NCBI GenBank assembly: GCA_003439945.1
Contig: QVRM01006121.1
Span: forward strand, 754,501 to 818,500
DNA from: Dermanyssus gallinae
Taxonomy: Eukaryota; Arthropoda; Arachnida; Mesostigmata; Dermanyssidae
Reading direction: 5' to 3'
DNA: 64,000 nucleotides
The notes beneath the pieces were generated by a model, which worked only from the letters and a program-made list of their open reading frames with translations, did not search any database and was not told where the DNA came from. Made by a program: the position numbers and the translations under genes. Below are positions 10,068 through 20,910 of the stretch, in pieces (within the stretch, counting starts at the first letter, position 1; every line of letters starts with the position of its first letter).

Positions 10068-11749
10068 TGTTTGGCTGGCGGGAGTAATTATGACTCTCTT
10101 TCCGGCGTCGGTCCGCTGGTGCGCGACTTCCGCGCGCTGCGGGGACCTTCACGCGCCCACTTGAAAGTTAATTAGACGGTGTAAACTCCCAATAGTAACA
10201 TTCCCGAGGTCACTTTTGTTGGCGCGGGAGGCAAGGCATACGATATCGGTTAAGTGGCAACGAATACATATTGTAATTTTGTCGTGGCCCATTCGAGGGC
10301 TGTTAAGGCTATTATTATATACGGGGAAGTGTGCTGCACATGGACCCCGGGCTAGACGGTTAATGCCCCGGGACTTAGCAACCTGGGAGTACCGTCTGGG
10401 ACGCCTGCTGCCTTGGCTTAATAGGCACAATGAGGGCGAGATAGCCACATAAACGCAGTCCGCCTGTCAAGAGGACCACCTGGCTCCGCTGCTGTCCTTC
10501 GCAGCGGTGGGGCCCCCCTGCCTTGGAGTAGTCGAGCGTCCCTTATGGGGCGTATCGTATATTCTCGGGTGTAACGCGGACTCGCGGGGTGATCGCGTCT
10601 AATCGGTAGGGCGGAGTAGTGTAGTACCTCCATTCGGAACCCCGATAGGGGAAAAGGTGGGGGATCCGCTGGCCTGTCTATTAGGGCTGGCGGGCACTCC
10701 CGTATGCCCTCGGGCACTCGGGAATGCACCACCAGGTTATCAGGGATGTGCAGCCGCATATAAACGCCATGTAGTTGTTAAAATGTGGTCCTATCCTAAC
10801 CTGGTGCGTGTGTAGTCGTGCACTTTTTCGGCATACGAAAGTATACCTTTCTTGCGCACAGAAGATGTCTTTCACTTATGGTCTTCTACCTGGCTTGGCC
10901 AGATAGATGCATCACATATTCAGATTCTATGTTTCTTGGATGTGCTGCTCTTTAATATCGCTGTCTTTTCTTAGCTTTTGATTCCGATTGGTATGCGTTT
11001 TGCCCGCAGAAGCGTATCTGCTTTTCCTTAGTATAATTGTTGTTTTTACTATCCCTGCCATACTGCACACTGCGCTTTTTCGATAAACATGCTACCACTA
11101 GCGTGCAACTAGTTAATTATTAGTAATCGCCTGTTTCTTGAATGGAACACGACCATAGGATCGAAACCCATAGCGAGAGTCACTGAACACTTCCAGTTTA
11201 CCAACCTACCGTTGGGTTCTACAGATTGAAATGTACTGCTACTGTTTAGAGTCTACCCAAGTTAGTCCTGGAACAGTAATGATCTTAAGATAGACGAATG
11301 CAACTGCCGTCGATCTTTTCCTCGTTACTGCATTTCTCATTGTTCTCTCCAGAAGTTCACGCACGTGTCCATATCGAGTCTTTCGGCCGCTAAACGTGCA
11401 AGGTCTACATGCTCCGTGGCCACCAAGTATAGATCGCTTCTCTGTTTCCCCGGAATATCAGAACTGTTGCTAGACTGTTGGTGTCTCGAAACATTTTGAT
11501 GTAATAAATAATGTCAGAAATGTTCACAACTGCTGACAGCGGTGTTTAGTCAATTTAATATAGAGGTAAAACTTAGTTTGATGGTGATTATTGCTTTATT
11601 ATTCGCTTAGCATGTGTAAGTTAATACACATGTCACCATTTCATATCAGGGGCGCCTAGAACGGCAGCAAATAGCTTCAATACCTACTAAGTATTTGCGA
11701 TCCATTGAGACAGCCTCTTTCCTGTTACATCGATCTGATTTTTTCTAAT
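10068..11749. other. Unassigned intron sequence
   Basis: Positions 10068-10880 are GC-rich and resemble worn LINE DNA, but I can name no domain. Positions 10880-11749 are AT-rich with nothing recognisable. Confidence 0.4.
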
Positions 11750-12320
11750 CTTTGGACCTAAAGCTAGAGCCTCCGACAAGTCTATAACTCTGCTTCCCCC
11801 AAGGCTTCACATTATTTTACAATATGTTCGATCGAGCCGGGCTGTGAACCAGAGAGGCAGTTGCAAAATTCCATACATGGTCTTCCATATATTACTTGTT
11901 ACTATAGATTTATTCTCCAGAGGCCTTTACAACTTGCTGCAATTCTTCCTCTCTCAGCCTTCTTTCTCCACAATATCTCTTGTTCATTTAAATAATCATC
12001 CCCTGTAGTCACTTTCACCCCAAAATAATTGTACTTACTTTTAAAGCCCAGTTCCTTTCCCTGTGATGCACGCTTATTTTCCCCCTAACCCCATTAAATA
12101 CTAAAAGTGTGCTGTTTTTTCTTCAAAAAACGCCGTGTCCAGTTTCTTTGCTGCTTCCCCACATGCATTCAACATTTGTTGAACTATGCTAGCGCCCCGT
12201 CATAACACTACCATCTCGTTAACAAACAGCAGCACGGGTGTCTTGAGATATACACCTTTCTCCCTATATGCCATCCTAAACTCGTGCTATTAATTCTTGA
12301 CGTTATTCTCTCTATATACA
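11750..12320 (-). pseudogene. LINE RT C-terminal remnant
   Basis: The minus strand gives LLFVNEMVVL (a worn motif C), then RGASIVQQMLNACGEAAKKL, then KSKYNYFGVKVTTGDDYLNE. The last matches the KYLGVxLxxGPxYLxxHE pattern that follows the RT palm in CR1-like LINEs of many arthropods. YADD has become FVNE, so the active site is lost. No complete frame remains. Confidence 0.5.
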
Positions 12321-12828
12321 TTTAAAAAAGTCACCGATGACAGCGGACAGTCTTGCCCGACCCCCTTAGCGACTATAAACTTCTTAGGTTGTTCGGCTGC
12401 TATCGGCTGCTCGTACCATGATTGTCCCATCCCCCTTTAGCATCCACCACCATTGGAAGGGAACACACTACCGGGCCTGAGAAACATCTACCAGTCGCCC
12501 ATGAAACGAGTGGTCGTAGGGTAGTGATTTTGAGGTATTTTGCATGAAGGCTAATAAAGCACTTCATTTTTGGCGAATTCTCTTCTAAACGACCGTGTCG
12601 CATCTTCTGACCGGCCTTATATGTTCTTCGGAAGAAGCAGACTTTTTTCAGGAACACGACGATGGCTTAGTTTCTATATTGGGGAACTGGTTGTCTCGCA
12701 ACAGCACATTTTATGCTCCTATGCCGGGCAAAAAACACTAGTGTCACAAATTGTAGTAATTTAACTCTCAATTCCTTACTACGATCTCTACAATTCCTTA
12801 CTACGATGATAAAAACTTTTGTATACAC

Positions 12829-12832
<4 letters not shown>

Positions 12833-12897
<65 letters not shown>
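12833..12897. repeat. (TA)n microsatellite
   Basis: An uninterrupted TA run of 65 bases that ends 63 bases before exon 3 of gene 1. A tract in the same relative place in gene 2 carries two transposons. Confidence 0.99.
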
Positions 12898-12902
<5 letters not shown>

Positions 12903-12960
12903 TAGTTTGCTAGGCCATAAGCAGATAGATTCATGTTTGTTATCTGTCGTTTCGATACAG

Positions 12961-13119
12961 ATTCCACGATGCAGTAGTGGAGTTTCACGGCGCTAATGTT
13001 TTGACTGCTGCTAACGATGGAAGGCGTGCATATTTTATGGATCGGTCAGATGGAGCAATGTTATCAGTGCACACCGATACGAAACGAGTTAACAATATGT
13101 TCGGTTTAAACTATGATAA
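12961..13119 (+). CDS. CD36 gene 1, exon 3, with a GC splice donor
   Basis: Acceptor CGATACAG|ATTCCAC at 12961. The exon encodes FHDAVVEFHGANVL, then GRRAYFMDRSDGAMLSVHTD and TKRVNNMFGLNYD, in the central ectodomain. The donor is read as GATAA|GCAAGT at 13120. This position aligns base for base with GT (AAAAA|GTAAGT) in gene 2, and only this choice keeps length 159 and the phase (AA|G) needed by exon 4. The nearby GT at 13124-13125 would shift the frame. GC-AG introns with a GCAAGT donor are a known minor class, so the exon is probably functional. Confidence 0.8.
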
Positions 13120-14001
13120 GCAAGTGTTTTCCAATAACACATATTTGCTTATCTTAATAGATTGCAAAACATGTAGCATTGACAAAAAGTCTTGCAAAAA
13201 AATTTAGTGTATTTGTAGTAGCCAAGGCTTTGGTAAGTTTAAGTGAGGGGCGGAAAATATTTCTAGGAGGCTTTCTCTGTATTTTATTCGAATATAAGAT
13301 AGTTTGATAATAGTAGGGAGCTCAAGTGTGGGCCCTCTCCGTTTGCCAGTTTTTTCAACTTAGTGTGCAAGCCTTACGCTGTTAATTTACTTATATTGGC
13401 GATAAGTTAATCTAGCGTTAAATCTGATGAAATTAAAGAAGCATTTTACGTTAATAGCCAAATATGAGCGCAAGTAAGATGTAACGTGCTATTCATTCTT
13501 ATTCTACCATTAGGGGCATCTTAAGAGGCCGCTATGATATCGTTTTTGAAAACTTAACAATTTTACATTCTGAAGCTTTTAAATATGCTTGCGGTGCCCT
13601 GTGCTCGTTTATCTTTAAATTCTAATTACATTTGTCTGCTGTGTACTATTTGTGCAGATTGTATGTTATTCGTAAAAGTAAAAAGTAAAAAAATGTTGCT
13701 TTGGAAATGTTTTCGCATTAATTTGACTATTTATGCTTCTCCTATTAAAGTATATTTGTTTACAAAGTTGCCGAATTAGGTAGACCGCCGTGCCGTCGTA
13801 GCTAACTCAGTTTAGACGCAAACCGTATAAGCTAAATAGGGCACTTCATAATAGTAGGGAGCTTGACCTCTTCTTCTTGTCGTTTAACTAAATATAACTA
13901 AACAATATGAAAGCCTTATATTCTATCGTCAACGGAAGGTAAACGCTATATTAAGTACAAATTTCAATAAGAATACGTGCTAATATTGTTTTAATTTGCA
14001 G
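13120..14001. other. Intron 3 (GC-AG)
   Basis: AT-rich intron that aligns along most of its length with gene 2 intron 3 (60115-61147), including CAAGCCTTACGC and the shared stretch near 13640 and 60790. No gene or mobile element is seen. Confidence 0.7.
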
Positions 14002-14048
14002 GTTTTCTGTGCAATATGGAAATCATTGTAATAAAATAGAGGGTACAA
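14002..14048 (+). CDS. CD36 gene 1, exon 4 (47 nt)
   Basis: Acceptor TTTGCAG|GTTTTCTG and donor ACAA|GTAAGT. It encodes FSVQYGNHCNKIEGT. This corresponds to the conserved CD36-family segment WxxxxCNxIxGTDG, including the Cys and the Gly-Thr. It joins exon 5 as A|AC to give GTNGQLFPAF. Gene 2 has an exon of equal length at 61148-61194. Confidence 0.85.
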
Positions 14049-14486
14049 GTAAGTAATCTATGGATATTAAAGACCAACTTTCTAGTGATCTGTTTCACAC
14101 TTGCGCTACATTTAACCTAAATAGACTTCAGAATACCTTCGACGCTTTGATGTGAGATTAGTACAATATGATATTAAAGTTAGGTGAACTAGTTGATTTT
14201 CCTTCTCTCCTTTGTTATTAGTAAACAACCAAAAAGGTATTACAGCTGTAATCCACAAACACAATACAGCGTCAATACGCTCTCAATGACCTCCCAATGT
14301 CAGACAAAAACCACCCTTCTCATGAACCCCAAGAGATTCGAGATGGCAGTGGTAAGAAAAAGCTCCCCCAAGTACAGCGATGCAGATATGGGTAGGTATC
14401 GTTTTGTAATTCGGAGTTGGGTGATATAATACTTGTAGCTTATATTGGCAGTTAACAATTGCTCGTCGGCGGTATTTTTATTGCAG

Positions 14487-14667
14487 ACGGCCAGCTCTTT
14501 CCAGCCTTCGAAGAACCGCCTAGGAGCGTTAAAATTTTTACCCCCGCTCTTTATAAGCCGTGGCCTCTGTATCTACAAAAACGGTACATGATGAACGGTG
14601 AGCCAATCGCTCGGTACAGGGGTGCCAGTCACTTCCTTAGTGACACAGGAGACCGCGACATTGACAA
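14487..14667 (+). CDS. CD36 gene 1, exon 5
   Basis: Acceptor TTATTGCAG|ACGGCC and donor GACAA|GTACGT. It encodes NGQLFPAFEEPP (family pattern GTDGxxFPPF), then VKIFTPALYKPWPLYLQKRY and the region EPIARYRGASHFLS up to GDRDID. The length is 181 nt in both genes. Phase out is 2. An ordinary GT-AG intron of 145 bases follows. Confidence 0.87.
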
Positions 14668-14812
14668 GTACGTATTTTATCCAAGGGGATTTTTGTCTTT
14701 GGACTGATATGCCTTAATAGTTTCGTCTTAAAAGCAGCTTGTGATAATTTCCGCAAATCAAACAAGATATCGCTAACTACCAAAGAATGTGTTACGTTTT
14801 GTTTTTGTGAAG

Positions 14813-15020
14813 CTGTTTTTCGTTAGCACCGACGCATGTAAAGGGAACATTCGGCGGAAGCCGGTGGAGAACATTCAAGACGGATAACGGGGAAATCCTT
14901 ATAATGCCCATTGTGCTAAGTCTGCCTCACTTTCTTCATGGGGATGATTTACTGTACGTTAACGTCAGCAGCCTACATTCGGATATAAAGGGGCATCGGT
15001 TCTACATCGACATTCATGCT
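14813..15020 (+). CDS. CD36 gene 1, exon 6
   Basis: The start at 14813 follows TTTTTGTGAAG|CTGTTTTT. The AG nearer the obvious polypyrimidine tract (14825-14826) would break the frame. The chosen site gives DNCFSLAPTHVKGT, matching the CD36-family NxCF cysteine motif, and the same choice works in gene 2. The exon then encodes IMPIVLSLPHFLHGDDLLY, equivalent to the conserved SxPHFLYAD segment, and HRFYIDIHA, equivalent to the TxxDIxPxTG approach. The length is 208 nt with phase out 0, and donor GCT|GTAAGG. Downstream exons of this gene should begin in phase 0. Confidence 0.85.
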
Positions 15021-16559
15021 GTAAGGTTATCATGCCATCTCCATGAGTATTTGATAGTCCAAAACTCCTGCTTGCACAATCGTTGGCAAATATGTCATAA
15101 TAGCACATATTTTCCCTGTAGTTTCGTGTTTTTTTTTCTAGTGTGAGCATCGTTTACATTAATATTAATTAAACTAATTATTAGTTTTACAGATTTGCTA
15201 TCGTTTGCGTCCGGACATCAAGTGTTTAATTAATTTTAAGGAGTTTCGTATATAACGTTATTAACTGCTACTCCGATGTGCTTGCTAATTTGTCTTCTTA
15301 TGTGTCAATCCGCACGAGAAAGCATGCTTTCTAAATATTGTGTGTTTCTTTTGCCTCGAGCTAAACTAGAATGCAGGGTGTATACAAAACTAAAGAAAGT
15401 AAGTTTTTTTCTAATGGGATTGGGAAGGACAGAAATGTCTTATTTAAGAATGACTGTGAATGTTCTGTTATACCGATATTACTGATCGGACATCACTTCA
15501 CAAGACGCGTGGTTGAAGGAATTGCATATTGCATAGGAGTTGCATACAATTCTCATTGATGGACAAACGATAAACAGACAAAAGATGTGCATTACTACTA
15601 CCATTTCTGAGCAGCGCCTTACTATTGGGTCTACAAAAAAAGTGTTTTCGGTTTTTTTAATGATTCTCTACGGACAAAACCGAAAAAAATTTAGCCCTAT
15701 AGAACTGCTGATAATGTTCCAGAAAAAAAATTCGCCTTAGGATGCAGTTCCAGCAAGACGACCTACCGAAGACGCTACCTTCGGGAATCAATGTATTGGG
15801 CAATGCGAAATCTAGTGAAAATGTACACGACACACATCTAGTGATCTAATTTCACTTGTTCACTTATATTGTATACTTGTTCACTACATCGAGCACGGCC
15901 AGATAAAGTCCGTATAACAAACGGAAGTGCTAAATAGTCCGCTTACGTCCTCTCCCCGTCTGTTAACATGGGACTCTTTGAGAATTCGACATCGGAGGGG
16001 CCATATTTTGCACAACAGTTGCATTTTTCTAAATGTGTGTGTTTTATCGTAAGCGCATCGTTTAAGCGTAACGTTAAAATTTTAAGATATTGAACATGAA
16101 CCCTAAACTGAGATATCACAGGATGTATATTTGTGCGAACTTATTAAGTACAAACACTTTTCGTTTGCTGGTCAATACTGGATTTTAACTGCACAAGGTT
16201 GTACAGCTGTTAATCAAACAACTAGTTCTTCCGCAAACGCATTTTTTGCAAACGCACATTCTACTTTTTTATGTGCGTACATGTAAAGTAAAGCATCTTG
16301 CTCTAGGTTCTCCTGGGCTGAAAGAAAAACCAGCCCAGCATTTAATACAATCGTTGGCGATGCCGGTGACGAAAACACCAACCGCCATTCGATCTACTAG
16401 TTCTAGTTTCCATTAGCTGCTTTCCTAGATAAATTTTTTCGCCGTTAATTGCATTTCCATATGGCAAAAATAGCACGGCCACCATTTTCTAGAAAAACCT
16501 AAAAATGTTAGATTTATGAAAGGTTTAAAAGATATGTGCCAATAACTGGTGTAGCACTT
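15021..16559. other. Intron 6 of gene 1, first part
   Basis: AT-rich. The part 15021-15530 aligns with the last 520 bases of the window (63477-64000), which is the same intron in gene 2. The next expected exon, which would carry a run like RLQxNxxV, was not found with valid splice sites. A small stem (CTGGGCTG / CAGCCCAG) lies at about 16312-16337. Confidence 0.5.
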
Positions 16560-18290
16560 TCTCAGTCTTCTCTTGCCATATTTTTAAGCGTCAAGAAGTT
16601 AAAGGAGACTACTAGAGTGATGCTCTTAAATGTGTAGGTTAGTGAATTAGGTAAGATTTTTTTAATGCAAAATGCCAATGTATGCACACTCCTGGAGGGC
16701 GGGGGTGCATCCAAGGTCTTGGAACTGGTTGCACTTTTGTTTCCATTCCCCCTCCATTGTCTCCTCGTTTCGACTACTCTCCTGAGGATGCCGCACCAAC
16801 CTTTCCCGCCTATAGTCTCCTTAGCTGTTTTGAGCGTCAAAAGAGCGTCGAACAAGTACATCGCCTTCCTCCAGCTTCCAGTCGATTGTTCATTGTAGTT
16901 CATTTACCTTTTTGATGGGGCGTCTTCTCACGATGGTAGAGCCCGTGCACATTGCTTTCCAAAGAAACTTGCAGCGTAGGACAGTGTGTTCCACTCCGCC
17001 CGCCTCCCCAAACTCGCACATCACAGATGTGTCACTGGTGGCCGTCCTAATCTTAACCATGTAGCTCTGTAACTGACCGTGACCGGTCAGAACCTGAGTT
17101 GTACAGTAGGTCAACTACTCGTGTCAGTAGTCATTCCACTTCCTGAGGCCCGATTTCAGACCCTTAGTCCAGTTTACCCTAGTCATTCTGGATGCAACCT
17201 GCCTCCATTCCTACTGCCAGGCCGCGATAGTGGCACTTTTGGTTCTGACAAAATTCAGATTTACCTTCAGAAATATTATGTTTCTTTCTCCCGTTAGTAG
17301 GTTTCATGGCAGCATCGTATCTAAGATCAACAGGGCTTCGGTCGAGGTCGTCCGGTACGCCCGGCTAGTTCGAATTGTTAGTATCCGTTGGGCCGACCTT
17401 CGCTTGCTCTTTATCTGCCTAAACTGGCGCCACGTAGAGAGCCCATAAATCGACTGGAAGTTCAAATCGGCGTTCGGTTCGGTTTCTCGCTAATACTCTC
17501 ATAATCTATGACATAATTCGTGACAGGTAGAAGGCTGGCCTTTCGCCGTCGATAGAGCTTTGCTCGCCGTGTTCTGCAGGGCCGCCTCGGTTCGCGCCGT
17601 GACCACGAAGGCCAGGCCATCCCCGGCCAACAGCTCGGCCCCTTCTAGGTAGTTTTTGATGCCGAGAACCCCGTAATAGGCCAAGTTCCAGAAGACGGCT
17701 TCCAGAACAGAGTCCGGTAGTACTACGGCACTAACCCTGGTTTCTTGCGCCTCTGCAATTAGACTTCCTTTACCCCGGTTCAGTAACTCTCTTCAGCTAA
17801 GAGCTTCAGAAGACGAATTTTCTTATTTTAGGTGTCTTCGCGGTCTCCTGACTTGCTCGTTCCAGGACCCTATCAAGAGATCCGACGATAGATTCCCCTT
17901 TCCGGAAACAATATTGGGCGTCTAAAATAAAGCTTCTTTGATTTCGATTTGCTCGTTCAATCTGTTGACCAGAACGATTTCCTGAATCTTTCTTGATGAG
18001 ACGTATGGGCCCGTAGACCGAAGAACCTGTCCTATGTCCAGTTTTAGGGAGGAGGACAATGCTTGCCTTCATTCATAAATTCGAAAGCCTGCTCTAAGCA
18101 GTCTGGTGACTAAAGTCTGAAAGACCTCTGGCCACTAAAAGCTTGGACCAAGTTATAACTTGGCCGTAATCTAGAAAAGCTCCGGCCGCCGCTTAACTAA
18201 TAAGTTTAGCTGCCCCAGGGGGTATACCGTCGGGACTAGGCACCAGCCCCTCTTCAGCCCATCTGATCCGTTCTTGCGCTCATTCTTATT
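16560..18290 (-). pseudogene. R1-like LINE remnant
   Basis: Minus-strand order: ASIVLLPKTGH and SVYGPIRLIKK (RT fingers, about 18000-18070), QYCFRKGESIVGSLDRVLER (about 17850-17910), LLAGDGLAFVVTARTEAAL (motif C with YADD worn to AGDG, about 17570-17630), and VLTGHGQLQSYMVKI with a Cys-His region EHTVLRC (about 16970-17090). The tail reaches about 16560. Stops and frameshifts are frequent and the catalytic Asp pair is broken, so it is inactive. Confidence 0.6.
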
Positions 18291-19855
18291 TATTACGTTT
18301 CACGTTACGAAAAAAAGCAATACGGCAGTGCCGCCCCATTTCGTGTTATTGCCTGGCTGGCTCTCACTCTAAACAACGCCGCGGCGGTTAGCACGAAACT
18401 GTTTCGAAACTAGCACGAAACTATACACATATATACATGTATATGTAACAATCAGTCAACTAAATGTATATACATGTTTCGATCACTTGCGCCTGCCTGG
18501 TTCTCTAACTCACCACCCAAGGGCAGTATCACTCCCACGCTTACGCCGCTGCCACGCCGTCGGATGTCCCGGTCACCGCCGGGCTGAGGGATCGTTGAGC
18601 ATACGCGTTACGCCGAACGCTGGAGACAACAAGGGGTAGTTGAAATGGCGCGCATCCCTTTTATACAGCTGACGAATGTTGTCGTGACAGTGCGCGAACA
18701 GCGCAGGGGCGGGCGGTGTGCTAATAGGCAAAGATCATCATCCTGGCACTCAACTTACAAAGTTCTACCCGCGGCTTTCTATTATGTAACAGTATCTACC
18801 AGTTCATTAGCAATCCCACTTGTGTCGCCAGTAACGGTGACTTCACTTAACAATTTCACTTAAAAAGTTTCACAAGTGTTCGGAATTCTAAGGCTCAGCG
18901 ACACACTGCCAGGACACGTACTTACACGTGGCCACAATTCGAATCTAAAATTAGAGGTGGCCTTTTCATTTTTAAGCGGCTATCTAGTTAACCCATTACT
19001 TTAACATTACCTGTAGTTTGGTTGTGAACAGATAACCTGTAATCCAGATTCAAACAATTGTGAATACTATCGTAATGTCCGCTTTTGAAAATTTGATCAC
19101 CTGGGTCAGATTATCCAAGAAAACTTGGACCATCCGCAGGCACAGTTAATCATTACAAAATTTTGACAACATGAATTATTTATTGCATATGGATTCATTT
19201 TGATTTACTTACGTATGGAATTGCTCATAGTATACGAGGGTGGCTTCACTTGTAGACATGTATAGGGATATTAACTGTCAGTGCCGACGACTTAGGAAAC
19301 GCGTGTAATATGTTACTGTGCTTTCACCTCCTTAAACGTTTACGTTATAATTACAATAATTGGTCCTCTACTCAACACTTGCATCCAATTGCGGTCTAAA
19401 AACATCGTGCTTTTCAACATCAAAATAAATGAACCAAATTTGCCCGGTCGCCAAGTTGGCTCTTATTTCTGGCATTGTGTGCGGCGCTAAATCCAGATTT
19501 TTCAAAACAATCAATCTAGCATCTGCATCATGGAGAACTAGTTCCGGGCTCACGGGCTCAATGAGATCTAAATAAAAAAAAGTTTTGCTTTGCGTGCTTG
19601 CTCAATCTCTGCAGTCGCAAACGTCGCGATCATAACCAGACGATGTTTATGTACTGCGCTGGCTACTTTCGTTGTCGTTATGCCGGATTTCTTATTCACC
19701 TACTTTGTGAGAAGCACCTTCTAGCTCTGAAAAAAACGTTGGGCTTCCATAGTTTAGCTATCTCGGCCGTTTGCTGCTATTGCTGCATCTTTCTGTGGAC
19801 TTCCTCCACCATAGCCAATATTGTCACCACTGGGCTTGCCATTGTTGTTACTGCT
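18291..19855. other. Unassigned intron sequence
   Basis: Mostly AT-rich with no domain I recognise. A minus-strand open frame at 19368-19553 (61 codons, with VLKNLDLAPHTMPEIR) looks protein-like but has no family I can name and may be a LINE gag scrap. Confidence 0.35.
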
Positions 19856-20134
19856 TATGCACGCCAAAGAAGAGAAGAATCGTTTTTACTTGACAGGGCC
19901 CCGTGAGGCACTCCAGGGCAGCTAACATAAGGACGCTACCATTTACCCCTCAATTGTTTGAAGTATTGCTTGCGCAGTTCCCAGTTGAGTGTGGGGATGG
20001 GGACATGACTGGTTTTTAGTGGGGGGGAGCCCCACACTACCGGCCCACATTTGCAGTGAGCCATCCTGCCGTGGTGTCCGTGTGTGCGAACCGCATTTTA
20101 CAGTTAGTCCCTCAAAACAAAAAAAAAAAAAAAA
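19856..20134 (+). mobile_element. 5'-truncated R1-like LINE, 3' end only
   Basis: The insert is bounded by a 13-bp target-site duplication, TGTTGTTACTGCT, at 19843-19855 and 20135-20147, and ends in an A-run (about 20120-20134). It contains the shared 3' hairpin (GGTTTTTAGTGGG...CCCCACACTACC, 20010-20043) followed by GTGGTGTCCGTGTGTGCG. The first bases read RREESFLLD, like the end of the RT ORF of the long element. The intact duplication suggests a fairly recent insertion. Confidence 0.8.
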
Positions 20135-20429
20135 TGTTGTTACTGCTAGACTCACCATGCTGCAGCCTTCTTAGTTACATCACCAAAATTTATCTTATTT
20201 ATCATTACAGTACATTTCAGTAGTTTTAAAATAACAATACATTGCATACGTTTATAAAGACTCAAAAAGACCCTTGAACAATATGGAAAATGTTGTATAT
20301 ACATTATTCAAAAAAGTCACCGACCTAACACCCGAGTAGTTGGTGCTGACCGTTCAGCGACACTCATCGCAGGGGTTATGGAACCCAGTCCGATGACACA
20401 GTTCGTGGTGGAACACATAAACGGAGTAG
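20135..20429. other. Intron sequence
   Basis: Nothing recognisable apart from the right copy of the duplication at its start. Confidence 0.4.
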
Positions 20430-20910
20430 AAGCGGGTAAGAGCTGCTTGAAGAGCGGTTCCATTCATGCTCTGGGTAAACTCTCTCTCAGCCAGATAACT
20501 GAAGACAACCAAGAACGATGTGCCTCTTGGCGTTAATTTAATCAGCTAGATAAGTAGAGAGAAACTTTACAGAAGGACCCTCTTAAGCTAAGCCTATCTA
20601 CCACTCCTTTTGCCCTCTAGGTCTGAACAATATAGCGTTTGTCTTTTACACGGTAATCATTAAACTGTTGCTCTCGCTGTGGAGAGATCTCCAGCATCCT
20701 CAGCGATCGTTTTAGATCTATAAACACTCAGCGATATACCACGAGGTCATCGGCATAGAGAGTTATGCGAACACAGGGGTAATGGTCATTGATAAGACCG
20801 TTAGAGTAGGTAACTTGTTCTTCCCGTTAGTTTTATACGATCTATTACGGACATGGTATTTGCCTGTGTCACATGCGTCGTAGCCTACTGCCTTTATGTA
20901 TATCAGATTG
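20430..20910 (-). pseudogene. LINE RT fragment with YADD
   Basis: The minus strand reads DHYPCVRITLYADDLVVYR at about 20735-20790, an intact RT motif C in a setting typical of CR1/L2- or Jockey-type enzymes. A stop follows at once, and then a worn thumb region (SLRMLEISPQREQQ). No full frame exists and the family cannot be fixed. Confidence 0.55.

Noticed and set aside
14225..14400. Stretch conserved between genes 1 and 2 (also 61590-61720) as an extra exon
   Set aside because: Exon 4 joins exon 5 directly in frame to give the family motif GTNGxxFP. The gene 2 copy has stops in the same frame.
15380..15490. Possible next CD36 exon in intron 6 (reads RMTVNVLLYR in gene 1, KVIVNVVLYR in gene 2 near 63920)
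   Set aside because: It looks like the RLQxNxxV segment, but no AG acceptor gives phase 0, the distances to the nearest AG differ between the genes, and both copies hit a TGA shortly after. Intron similarity explains the conservation.
19368..19553. Minus-strand 61-codon frame as a host gene
   Set aside because: It has protein-like composition but no start context, no splice partners and no recognisable family.
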